A DNA stretch of 64,000 bases. Origin: Lachnospiraceae bacterium (lineage in GTDB: Bacteria; Bacillota_A; Clostridia; Lachnospirales; Lachnospiraceae). The notes beneath the pieces are model-generated. The model was not told the origin of the DNA and ran no database searches. It saw nothing but the letters and a program-made list of their open reading frames with translations. The stretch's first letter is position 1. Each line of letters opens with the position of its first letter. The DNA lies in assembly GCA_017482005.1 (NCBI GenBank), contig JAFUOI010000003.1, positions 1 to 64,000 of the forward strand. The letters run 5' to 3'. The position numbers and the translations under genes were made by a program. Shown here in pieces: positions 7,451 to 15,700 of the stretch.

Positions 7451-8203
7451 ATGAGCGGTGTAACAGGTATTTCGGCACAAAATACATATGCCAATTTAAG
7501 CAGTGGCAGCAGGATCAATAAGGCGGCAGATGATGCGTCCGGTTTGGCAATCAGCGAGAAGCTTAAATCCCAAGCGACCGGTTTTGAAGTCGGCGCTGAA
7601 AATGCCAATGACGGCGTCAGTATGATGAATATTGCAGACGGGGCTCTTTCGGGGATTCAGGATTCTCTTCAGAGAATGCGTGAGTTGGCGGTGAAGGCGT
7701 CCAATGGTTTGTATTCGGCAGAAGATAAGTCTTACATTCAGAAGGAGATTGACGGCCTTAAACAGACGATTCAGGAGACGGCGCAGAGAACAAGTTTTAA
7801 TGAAATGACTCTTTTGGACGGCAGCAAGGCAGACGTTGATCTTGCGACCAATCCTTCGGGCGGCGGACTTTCCATTCAGATGGTCAATTCTACTTTAGAG
7901 TCATTGGGGATTGCGGATTTTGATGTGACGGGCAAGTTCAATCTTGAGGATATTGATAAGGCAATGGAAAAGGTGAGCGAAGCCAGAAGCAGTCTCGGCG
8001 CGCAGACCAATGCACTCGGTCATACGATCAGTTACAACAAGATTGCAGACTATAATCTGACAGCGGCTGACAGCCGGATCCGGGACACGGATTATGCAGA
8101 AGAAATCATAAATAAAAACAGAGAAGAAATTCTTCAAAAATATCGTATCTTCGGTATTCAGGCCAAAAAAGATGCGGATGCGGGGATTTTAAAATTGTTT
8201 TAA
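7451..8203 (+). CDS. Orphan flagellin-like protein
   Basis: The start at 7451 is set by AAAGGGGGA just upstream, giving 250 residues. Flagellin D0/D1 marks are clear: SGSRINKAADDASGLAISEK, GAENANDGVSMMNIADGAL, QRMRELAVKASNG, and RTSFNEMTLLDGS. C-terminally there are LGAQTNALGHTISY and NLTAADSRIRDTDYAEE. However, the usual N-terminal D0 stretch (M-x-I-N-x-N plus about 35 residues) is replaced by MSGVTGISAQNTYAN. The C-terminus ends QAKKDADAGILKLF instead of the QANQxxxxVLxLL helix that packs the filament core. No hook, motor, chaperone or sigma-28 gene is nearby. It is probably a secreted or filament-like paralog rather than a true motility flagellin. Confidence 0.85.
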   Translation: MSGVTGISAQNTYANLSSGSRINKAADDASGLAISEKLKSQATGFEVGAENANDGVSMMNIADGALSGIQDSLQRMRELAVKASNGLYSAEDKSYIQKEIDGLKQTIQETAQRTSFNEMTLLDGSKADVDLATNPSGGGLSIQMVNSTLESLGIADFDVTGKFNLEDIDKAMEKVSEARSSLGAQTNALGHTISYNKIADYNLTAADSRIRDTDYAEEIINKNREEILQKYRIFGIQAKKDADAGILKLF

Positions 8204-8242
8204 TCGCTATATTTCGACAAAGTCTTACATGAAAGATGAATA

Positions 8243-8274
8243 AAAGGCATGGGATTAGTTCCGTGCCTTTTTTA
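8243..8274 (+). terminator. Rho-independent terminator of the flagellin-like gene
   Basis: The stem AAAGGCATGG / CCGTGCCTTT, with one G-U pair, runs into a T tract. The remaining 140 bases up to sufC are AT-rich and hold no recognisable element beyond TATACTAT near 8399, a weak promoter candidate. Confidence 0.8.
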
Positions 8275-8427
8275 TAGGAGTTAAGTAAAAAAGAACAAAA
8301 CCATAGGAACCAAAAAGAAATAGTGCAGATATCGGTATAGGCTGATTTTTCGGCGGGAACAATTTCAAAATAAAAACCTGCTTGCTGAAAAAGGCTCTAT
8401 ACTATAAACTGTACATGGGTGAATACA

Positions 8428-9147
8428 ATGTTAGAATTAAAAAATATCAGTTATGAAGTAGAAGGAAATAAAGAGATACTGAAAGACATCAGTGTAAAGA
8501 TTGATGAGCATTTTGTTGCAATTACCGGTCCCAACGGCGGCGGTAAGTCAACGCTGGTCAAGATCATTGCGGGCATCGTGACGCCTACAAGCGGTCAGAT
8601 TCTTTTGGATGGTGAGGATATCACGGGGCTGAATATTACGGAGCGTGCCAAAAAGGGCATCAGTTTTGCGTTCCAGCAGCCGGTCCATTTCAAAGGACTT
8701 ACAGTAAAGGATCTCATTACGATTGCAGCCGGTAAGGCGATGAGCGTGACGGAGATCTGTGAGATATTGTCGGAAGTCGGACTTTGCGCCCGCGAGTATG
8801 TAAACCGTGAGATTAACGCCAGTCTGTCCGGCGGAGAGCTTAAGAGAATCGAAATCGCCATGATCAAGGCAAGAGGAACCAAGCTTTCGATTTTCGACGA
8901 ACCGGAGGCAGGCATTGACCTTTGGAGTTTTAACAGCTTAATCAAAGTGTTCGAAAAGATGAGAGATGAAATCAACGGAACGATTCTGATTATTTCCCAT
9001 CAGGAGCGTATTCTCAATATTGCGGACAAGATTCTGGTAATTGCTGACGGTAAACTGGAAAATCAGGGAAAGAAGGAAGAAGTATTGCCAAAACTCCTTC
9101 ATACCGCCAAAGCATGCAAGACTCTTGTCGACAAAAATGAAAGGTAG
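8428..9147 (+). CDS. sufC: Fe-S cluster assembly ATPase SufC
   Basis: SufC is the ATPase that drives the SufB/D scaffold during Fe-S cluster assembly in the cytoplasm. The 239 residues contain Walker A GPNGGGKST, the SufC-like signature LSGGELKRIE, Walker B with the D-loop LSIFDEPEAGIDLWS, and the ISHQERI switch. The ATG at 8428 matches the family's MLELKN opening. A GTG 9 bases upstream is possible, and neither has a strong ribosome site. Eight bases separate it from the sufB/D-like gene, so the two form an operon, with dus overlapping the second gene. Confidence 0.93.
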   Translation: MLELKNISYEVEGNKEILKDISVKIDEHFVAITGPNGGGKSTLVKIIAGIVTPTSGQILLDGEDITGLNITERAKKGISFAFQQPVHFKGLTVKDLITIAAGKAMSVTEICEILSEVGLCAREYVNREINASLSGGELKRIEIAMIKARGTKLSIFDEPEAGIDLWSFNSLIKVFEKMRDEINGTILIISHQERILNIADKILVIADGKLENQGKKEEVLPKLLHTAKACKTLVDKNER

Positions 9148-9155
9148 GAACTGAC

Positions 9156-10073
9156 ATGGATGTAATACAGAAGAATTTACTTGCGCAGGTTGCAGACCTT
9201 CATGAAGTTCCGGAGGGAGCCTACAATATCCGCGCAAACGGCTCAGGCGTTTCGAGAAACACGACAGCCAATATAGACATTGTTACAAAGGAAGATAAAG
9301 ACGGTATCGATATTATTATCAAGCCGGGGACAAAAAACGAAAGCGTGCACATTCCGGTTGTACTCAGTGAGAGCGGAATACAGGAAAGTGTGTACAATGA
9401 TTTTTACATCGGAGAGGATGCGGATGTCACGATCGTGGCAGGATGCGGCATTCACAATTGTGGTGTAGACACATCCAAACATGCGGGTATCCACACATTT
9501 TATCTGGAAAAAAACGCCAAAGTCCGCTACATTGAAAAGCATTACGGCGAGGGTGACGGCAACGGCGAGAATATAATGGATCCGGTGACGATTGTGCATT
9601 TAAAAGAAAATGCACATCTTGAAATGGAGACGACACAGATTAAAGGAATTGATTCTACGATCCGTGTGACAAAAGGTGATCTTGCAGAAGGCGCATTTCT
9701 TGAAGTGCGTGAAAAGATTATGACCCACGGCAAACAATATGCCAAAACGGATTTTGCCATTGATATGAACGGTGAAAACTGTAAGTGTAATTTGATATCA
9801 AGATCGGTAGCAAAGGGTAACTCAAAGCAGGAGTTTTTGTCGGTTATGAATGGAAACGCTGCCTGCAGCGGTCACAGCGAATGCGATGCGATCATCATGG
9901 ATAATGCCTGTGTGACAGCCAGCCCGTCCCTTACTGCAAACAATATTGATGCAAATCTGATTCATGAGGCGGCAATCGGAAAGATTGCGGGAGAACAGCT
10001 GATTAAGCTGATGACGCTCGGTCTGACAGAGCAGGAAGCGGAAGAACAGATTATTCAGGGATTTTTGAAATGA
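9156..10073 (+). CDS. SufB/SufD-family Fe-S scaffold protein
   Basis: The 305-residue protein is a single SufB/SufD core. The beta-helix part includes ITIVAGCGIHNCG-like stretches (here VTIVAGCGIHNCGVDTSKH), ending with the family mark GHSECDAIIMD, TASPSLTANN and HEAAIGKIAGEQL. It is much shorter than classical SufB (about 465) because the N-terminal extension is missing. With SufC next door and no sufD, sufS or sufU, this is the two-gene SUF layout described as SUF-like minimal (SmsCB-type) systems. Cys residues at GCGIHNCG could be cluster ligands. The start follows GGTAGGAACTGAC. Confidence 0.9.
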   Translation: MDVIQKNLLAQVADLHEVPEGAYNIRANGSGVSRNTTANIDIVTKEDKDGIDIIIKPGTKNESVHIPVVLSESGIQESVYNDFYIGEDADVTIVAGCGIHNCGVDTSKHAGIHTFYLEKNAKVRYIEKHYGEGDGNGENIMDPVTIVHLKENAHLEMETTQIKGIDSTIRVTKGDLAEGAFLEVREKIMTHGKQYAKTDFAIDMNGENCKCNLISRSVAKGNSKQEFLSVMNGNAACSGHSECDAIIMDNACVTASPSLTANNIDANLIHEAAIGKIAGEQLIKLMTLGLTEQEAEEQIIQGFLK

Positions 10074-11113
10074 GACTTTATTTTGCACCTATGGAAGGAA
10101 TTACCGGCCTTGTATGCAGAAATGCTTACGAGGCTTGTTTTTCGGGCTCCATAGAAAAATACTTTGCGCCGTTTATTACGGCTACGGTGCAGAAGGCGGT
10201 TTCGGCAAAGGAGCTGCGCGACATTCTGCCGGAAAACAATAAAGTGCCGTACCTCGTACCGCAGATTCTTGCCAACCAGCCGGATGCTTTTATTAAAACT
10301 GCCGAGGCGATCACATCACTCGGATACAAGGAGATCAATCTCAATCTCGGTTGTCCGTCGCGGACAGTTGTGACCAAAAAGAAGGGGGCCGGATTTTTGG
10401 AATTTCCGCATCAGGTAGATGGGTTTCTTTCAGAGGTGTGTGAGTGGACGGAAAAGCAGGGGATTCGGTTTTCGGTAAAAACAAGACTCGGGATGAGTGA
10501 TGAAGAGGAGTTTTGGGAATTGCTTGAGGTGTATAACAAGTATCCTCTCTGCGAGCTGATTGTTCATCCGCGCCTGCAGGAGGATTACTATGTTAAACCT
10601 GTTCACGCGGATGTGTTTAAAAGAGCGGAGAAACTGAGCAAGAATCCGCTTTGTTATAACGGGGATATTTTTGACGATGGGAAACTTAAAAAGTTTGCCG
10701 AGGCTAACCAGGAGCAGACATGTGTTATGATCGGACGGGGGTTTCTTATGCATCCGGGAATGGGAAGAATTGTAGATGAGTCCGGACAAATGCCGGCAGT
10801 GGAAAGTGCTGCAGATGTGTCCGGTAAAGTGCCGGCTTTTGTGGGTGCTGATACAGAGTATCCGGCTGTAACAAAATCTGAAGCGGTTGCACATGATGAT
10901 CTTTGGAAATTTCACGATGCAGTTTACGAAGGGTATTGTGATTATATTCAAGGTGATAAAAATATGCTCTTTAAAATGAAAGAGCTGTGGAGTTATATGT
11001 GTGTGAATTTTGATGACAGTGATGCGCAGGTAAAGAAGGCGTTAAAGCAGCTTCGCAAAAGTCAAAGTCGTGCTGATTATGAAATGGCAGTCCGGCAGCT
11101 GCGCCGGATGTGA
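10070..11113 (+). CDS. dus: tRNA-dihydrouridine synthase
   Basis: The enzyme reduces uridines in tRNA D-loops using FMN. The 347 residues begin with the Dus FMN-binding opening LYFAPMEGITGLVCRNAY, followed by PQILAN and the LNLGCPSRTVVTKKKGAGFL segment with the catalytic Cys. VKTRLGM and NGDIFDDGK sit in the barrel, and MIGRGFLMHPGMG closes it. It overlaps sufB/D by 4 bases (ATGA), so translation is coupled. An unusual stretch at about residues 240-280, with near-repeated SGQMPAV / SGKVPAF / TEYPAV phrases, is inserted between the barrel and the C-terminal helical domain. The subfamily cannot be fixed by eye. Confidence 0.9.
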   Translation: MRLYFAPMEGITGLVCRNAYEACFSGSIEKYFAPFITATVQKAVSAKELRDILPENNKVPYLVPQILANQPDAFIKTAEAITSLGYKEINLNLGCPSRTVVTKKKGAGFLEFPHQVDGFLSEVCEWTEKQGIRFSVKTRLGMSDEEEFWELLEVYNKYPLCELIVHPRLQEDYYVKPVHADVFKRAEKLSKNPLCYNGDIFDDGKLKKFAEANQEQTCVMIGRGFLMHPGMGRIVDESGQMPAVESAADVSGKVPAFVGADTEYPAVTKSEAVAHDDLWKFHDAVYEGYCDYIQGDKNMLFKMKELWSYMCVNFDDSDAQVKKALKQLRKSQSRADYEMAVRQLRRM

Positions 11114-11156
11114 GTTTGGCTTGATGGTTTTCTTGTGTTTCGGTATCTTTTCAAAT

Positions 11157-11387
11157 ATTGGGTACCGGCAGAAAAATCAAATACCCAGACCCAATTTTGG
11201 TGTGTTTTTATACAAAAATCAGTGAGATTGGGTACCTGTGAAAAAATCAGCTTCTAAGATCCTTGAAAACAACGATTTCCCGGGTCTTTTGAGTAGAAAA
11301 ATTCACTGGTACCCAATATGGAGAAAAAGAGCGGGAAAACGAGAAGTTTTTGGGTCTGGAGCAGGTTTTATTTTGCCGGTACCCAAT
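11157..11387. repeat. 231-bp imperfect palindrome
   Basis: Four pairs of arms are all centred on position 11272. ATTGGGTACCGGCA (11157-11170) pairs with 11374-11387 without mismatch. CCAGACCCAA (11185-11194) pairs with 11350-11359. ATTGGGTACCTGTGAA (11227-11242) pairs with 11302-11317 with one mismatch. An inner AAGATCCTTGAAA segment near 11256-11268 pairs imperfectly with 11276-11288. The ends stop sharply and no target-site duplication is evident. The 231 bp hold no convincing gene. It resembles a non-autonomous inverted-repeat element or a long structured RNA. Confidence 0.8.
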
Positions 11388-11396
11388 CGCGGACAT

Positions 11397-11510
11397 GGAA
11401 CAAACAGAGGAAGCAAACAGAGAGAACAAGCAGAGAGGTCAAGCAGAGGAAGCAAACAGAGGAAGCAAACAGAGAGAACGAGCAGAGAGAGCAAACAGAG
11501 AAAAAATAGA
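11397..11510. repeat. Purine-rich short repeats (GCAAACAGAG/GAGCAGAGA)
   Basis: The words GCAAACAGAG and AAGCAGAGAG recur at 11413, 11430, 11443, 11452, 11465, 11482 and 11491, with spacings of 17, 13, 9, 13, 17 and 9 bases. It is low-complexity, nearly all-purine DNA on one strand directly next to the 231-bp palindrome. Open frames across it give only Lys/Arg/Glu/Gln repeats and are not credible genes. Confidence 0.75.
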
Positions 11511-11532
11511 GAGAAAATCGGAAAGAAGAATC

Positions 11533-11605
11533 AAAAAAGGAGCTTTGTGATTGTGATATGCCCCGTCAAGTAGACAGGGAATCATATCATTGCACAAAGC
11601 TCCTT
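11533..11605 (-). terminator. Long-stem Rho-independent terminator of the ECF S-component gene
   Basis: AAGGAGCTTTGTG (11537-11549) pairs perfectly with CACAAAGCTCCTT (11593-11605). Further pairing lies inside (GATATG with CATATC, GTC with GAC). On the minus strand the stem ends in TTTTTTG. It lies 17 bases after the stop of the minus-strand gene. Confidence 0.88.
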
Positions 11606-11621
11606 GAAATATTCTTTGAAA

Positions 11622-12263
11622 TTACATATTCTGTTTTCTTTTCAGTGCGAACAATGCCTTGCATACAGCGGTACAAAGCACGGCTGCCACGATGGCTTCC
11701 GGAACACCGTTTGCTGCGATGATACCGAGGATGACGCCGTATACTGCGTCAACTGCAATCTCCTTTACGGTCGCAAACTCGTTTGCGAAGCAGAAGTAGA
11801 TTAAATTCATAACGAGAAGTGTGTTGGTAAATGCACCGACTACACTTGCAACAGGAAGTGCCAGGTAATCGCTTCCTTTTTTGTTTTTAAGCAGTTTTTT
11901 GATGCCTATGTACACAAAATACGGGATGACACCTACCAAAATACGCGGCACAAAGCAGATGACAACGGACCAGAAGTTTCCGCCGACTTCCCCGAGGGAA
12001 TAGAACGGGGAAAAAGCAAAGGACAAAAGACTCGGATTGAAGGTGTTGTTAATCAGTGATGTTGCACCGAAGACAAAACCGAGAAATCCGCCTTTTTTCG
12101 GACCGAGTACGATAGAACCGATAATAACCGGAACATGGATTAACGTTGCTTTGATAAGTACCAGGTTGATGTAACCGAGGAATGGCACAAAGGCCATAAG
12201 AATGATGATTGCCGTAAACAGTGCGGTCAGCACCATTTGCTGATTGGTGTTCTTTTTTGACAT
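11622..12263 (-). CDS. ECF transporter substrate-binding (S) component, vitamin-type
   Basis: The start at 12263 is fixed by AGGAGGTTAAT on the minus strand; longer in-frame starts run into the leader. The 213-residue protein has about six membrane segments. The first is preceded by MSKKNTNQQMVLTALFTAI, and the family mark is the second/third-helix phrase HVPVIIGSIVLGPKKGGFLG. It resembles PanT/COG4684-like S components, which take up vitamins with a shared EcfT-EcfA module. That module is not in the window, so this is a group II ECF system and the substrate (pantothenate or another cofactor precursor) is uncertain. A structured leader of about 200 bases probably controls it. Confidence 0.82.
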   Translation of the reverse strand: MSKKNTNQQMVLTALFTAIIILMAFVPFLGYINLVLIKATLIHVPVIIGSIVLGPKKGGFLGFVFGATSLINNTFNPSLLSFAFSPFYSLGEVGGNFWSVVICFVPRILVGVIPYFVYIGIKKLLKNKKGSDYLALPVASVVGAFTNTLLVMNLIYFCFANEFATVKEIAVDAVYGVILGIIAANGVPEAIVAAVLCTAVCKALFALKRKQNM

Positions 12264-12465
12264 ATTAACCTCCTGCTCTCGTTCCTTTGATTTTCGCATG
12301 AGAAAGCTTAATAACAAATGCGCAATTACGCCTGCTCTCTGCAATAGGATACGATGCTGTGCTTTCACCGGCGGCAGAATACAGACCAAAATGACTGCCT
12401 GCAAAAGTCAGGTGTCCGGTCGGACGGATTCTTCCGGGCGGATGAAAGAGTTTCTTTTTACCGCA
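12264..12465 (-). promoter_or_regulatory. Long structured 5' leader of the ECF S-component gene, riboswitch candidate
   Basis: About 200 bases lie between the minus-strand promoter and the ribosome site. Read on the minus strand, CTTTCATCCG near its 5' end can pair with CGGTGAAAG about 75 bases later, enclosing a GC-rich region with CCGTCCGACCGGACACCTGAC. A second part (AGAGAGCAGGCG...GAACGAGAGCAGGAGG) repeats GAGAGCAGG across the ribosome site. I do not recognise the conserved words of TPP, FMN, cobalamin, preQ1 or THF riboswitches. Its role as a switch is inference from length, structure and position. Confidence 0.4.
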
Positions 12466-12468
12466 CTT

Positions 12469-12497
12469 ATAGTAGCACAAAATGAGTACGAACTCAA
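12469..12497 (-). promoter_or_regulatory. Sigma-A-type promoter of the ECF S-component transcript
   Basis: On the minus strand TTGAGT (12492-12497), 17 bases, then TACTAT (12469-12474). Confidence 0.6.
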
Positions 12498-12544
12498 TCT
12501 TTTTCTTGATAGGTTGGGACGATTTGTTGAAAAATGCACTAAAC

Positions 12545-12571
12545 TTGACAAAGAATAAAAAAGTGTATAAT
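12545..12571 (+). promoter_or_regulatory. Promoter upstream of the large lipoprotein gene
   Basis: TTGACA (12545-12550) and TATAAT (12566-12571) are both perfect, but the spacer is only 15 bases. The promoter is divergent to the ECF leader promoter. It would give a leader of about 220 bases before the lipoprotein start at 12797. Confidence 0.5.
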
Positions 12572-12608
12572 CTTATAGAAAATAAAGAATATGAGGGGAG
12601 AATTGTAT

Positions 12609-12644
12609 ATGGAAATGAAAAAGAAAATATTCATGTGTATTTAG
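12609..12644 (+). CDS. Possible 11-residue leader peptide
   Basis: ATG at 12609 follows GAGGGGAGAATTGTAT, a ribosome-site-like sequence, and encodes MEMKKKIFMCI before TAG. A terminator-like hairpin starts 5 bases after the stop. The placement suggests a leader peptide for attenuation, but no run of one amino acid points to a specific signal. Confidence 0.25.
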   Translation: MEMKKKIFMCI

Positions 12645-12648
12645 AAGG

Positions 12649-12684
12649 CAGATATGTGTAATGATGGCATATCTGTCTGTTTTA
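12649..12684 (+). terminator. Possible attenuator hairpin in the lipoprotein leader
   Basis: CAGATATG (12649-12656) pairs with CATATCTG (12668-12675), followed by TCTGTTTTATT. The rest of the gap to 12796 has a second small palindrome (GACAGATGCCTGTC near 12715) and no other recognisable element. Confidence 0.35.
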
Positions 12685-12796
12685 TTGTCTGCAACTAAAA
12701 ATTGTAAGCAATAGACAGATGCCTGTCTGTTTAAGAGAAATCAGAATGCAGACATTATACTGCGATAGAACGAATAAACAAAAGGGGGATATTGTG

Positions 12797-15700
12797 ATGA
12801 GAATATACAACCAAAAGAAAACATGGTGTAAATTCCTGTCGCTCATGTTGTCGGCAATTTTAATAATAAATTTGCTGTCAGGATGCGGTCAGAGAAATTT
12901 GGAGAGGGAAGAGCATGAAGAGATACAAACACGGAAGGTACAGGAAGAAAGAGTGCAGCTTGCTACTCAGATCTTAGATGCACAAACTTTATCCGAAGAA
13001 TTGTATGAAGAAATAAAAAGAGGACAAACAGAACATGCAAAAGAGACAGCGAAGACCTTGAACCGGCAACTGCAAAAAAATGAAGAACAGGCTCGACAGT
13101 GGCTTGAGATGAATGAATACATACAAGAAGGACTGTCTTATCAAGCAGAAAGGATACTGAAAAAAAGAAAAAATGAATATGAAAAAAAGCTTACAGAAAG
13201 CAAAACAGAAGTAGCAGAAAGGATTGAAAAACTGATCAATGCACTTAATAAAGGCGAGGAAGAGGAGGCTTTTAAATATGCTGGGCAGTTGAAAAAGCTT
13301 CTGACACCGAATAAAGTAAAAACGTATGGTATTGATAGAGAACAAAACGGGGATGAGAGAATCCCGTCCCCGATGTGGGAGGCAGATAGTGAGTTATGTG
13401 CAGGGGTAGCAGAAAAAGCAGAAGAGCTTGCTACACCGCTCAATATTTATAATTATCTAAAAAATAATATTAATTATGAATTCTACTACGGAAGCCGTAA
13501 GGGTGCGTCTGGAACCTTTAACTCCCTTGGAGGAAATGACATGGATCAGGCATCACTCTTAATTGCTATGTTGCGACATCTTGGCTATGAGTCAGAGTAT
13601 GTTTGCGGAGAAGTTGAAATTACTGCGGAGCAGGCATTGTCCTTAACAGGAGCGGATACACTGCAAATAGCAGCACAAATCATGGCATCAGGCGGAACAA
13701 AGATCACCGCCGTGCTAGCAGATGGGGAAATCTCGACAATTCGCATGGAGCATGTGTGGGTAAGAACCTATGTGCCTTACAGTGATTATAGAGGGGCCGG
13801 AAATGCAGCTGGAGAGATGCTCGCAATTGATTTGGATACTGGAATAAAAAAATATAAGAAAGTAAAAAGTATTTGTGATTTTCTTGATAAGGAAAGTGTG
13901 CAAAAGGAACTGTGCAATACGCCATCTTCCCTTACGGAAAACGAAGTGGGAGAGAGGATTAAGATGTGGGTGCAACAGTTTCGGGAACAGGCCGATGCTG
14001 AAGTATATCTGACAAGAAGGATTATTGAAAAGAAGCAGGAAACCTATTTGCCCCTTTCTCTACAATACAATGTAATTAAAGAAAACAAAACCTTTTGGTC
14101 ACCGTCGGAACAGGACAGTGATAGAGTTGAGTTGATGATGGCGGGAGAGAGTCTTGGAACATACTTCAGTTGGGAATTGGCGGAAAAAGAAGTGCTGTTG
14201 TCCTTTCGCCCGGCAGACGAAACAGAGGAAGAAATTTACCGATGTTATGCGAGTGTATTCGATATACCCTCGTATGCGATTCGCATGAAGCCTATACTTC
14301 TCGTGGATGGCGAGGTAAAAGCAGAAGGAAGCAGCGCGCTATATGCCACGCTTGGAGAACAGGTAGACTTCTCTATAATGTTGCACTCATGCAAAAAGAC
14401 AAGTATCATAAAAAACGATGTGACCTACGGTTCTATGTATGCGATTACCTTGAATACACAAAATATCACTTCCGCAGAACTTAAAGTGGCAAGTGAGGCT
14501 GTTGCTGTCTTGGCAGAGGCAGCAACAGAAGAGAATCTCTACACTGAAGAATGTTTAGGAAAACTGCTGGCATTGGCAGGGAAACAATATTTTGCGCAGG
14601 TGGACATAGCAGATGCCATAGCAAGAAGTATGTATGATGTGCATGCCGGTCGAAGTTTGAGCGAAGGGATCAGTGGTTATGAAGTAAAAAAAATTAGCTT
14701 GTACGGACAGCTTGTAGGAATCAGTGCAGGTAGCCTGTTTATTGATGTGGACACTAATAAACACTATGTAGTATCCTTGAGAGGTGAAAAGGAAACTGAG
14801 CGGGAATATATGCTAGTTACAGGCATGGTAAGCTCGCTTTTTGAGAGCGTCGTATGGGAGCAGCTGACCGGAATGGAAAGTGTATCGACGATGAGCATCC
14901 TTGGGAAAGCACAGGAGGAAGATATAGAGGTTCTTGCTATCAGCAACAGAAACCTGACAGAGAGTCTTGGAAACCTTATGGCAGAGGAAGCTCTCAAGGA
15001 AGAAATTACTGCAGAAGTAAACAGTGGAAAGATTATAATTATCCCACAAAAAGAGATTACTATCAATGAATGGATTGGAACCGGATATATGATAATAGAC
15101 CCGGAGACCGGTGCAGGTGCATACAAAATTAGCGGTGGACTGAATGGAGGAGCGACAACCTTCAATATCACGATGGATATGCTTACCGGAGTCTTTTTCG
15201 GGGTAACCATAGTGGTGGAATTAGTAGTCGTCATCGTTATGCTTGCGGAAGCAATTGCCGGAACTACTCTTTTGATTGCTGGTCTCAGTGCGATAGCGAT
15301 GGCACTCGGGATAGTAGCGCTGCTGCTTGCGGCTCATTTGATGTATCAGTTGATCGATGCATATATAGAATATGTTAGGGTAGGAACATCGGAAGCAGCA
15401 AAGAACGTAGAGGATGTTGTGCAGACATACGAAGACGGAGTAGCGACACTATGTTTTTTAGAGATATTCCTTTCCTATTCCTTCCGAAAATCGAATACAA
15501 ATGGTGGCGGAACCAATGGTAGTGGAAGCGATAACACCGGAAGCTCTAGTGTTGTTAGTGGCGACTATAGTCAGTCGAGTATAAAATTGAAGATTATTGA
15601 TGGGAAAGTAAATGGACAGATTCCTGTTGATGAATATTTAGAAATACGTGCACGAAGTTTGAAAAATGAAACAAGTAGTAAAATGACATTAGGTAAGTAT

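Noticed and set aside
11238..11573. Open frame through the purine-rich repeats
   Set aside because: The product is only Lys/Arg/Glu/Gln/Ser repeats with no ribosome site, and it crosses the palindrome. All frames are open there because of the repeat composition.
12264..12404. Longer N-terminus for the ECF S-component
   Set aside because: AGGAGGTTAAT lies exactly before the ATG at 12263 and the extra 47 residues have no family match. They are leader RNA.
12264..12465. TPP, FMN, cobalamin or THF riboswitch in the ECF leader
   Set aside because: The conserved words of these classes (for example CTGAGA with ACCTGAT for TPP) are not seen, so no named class is claimed.
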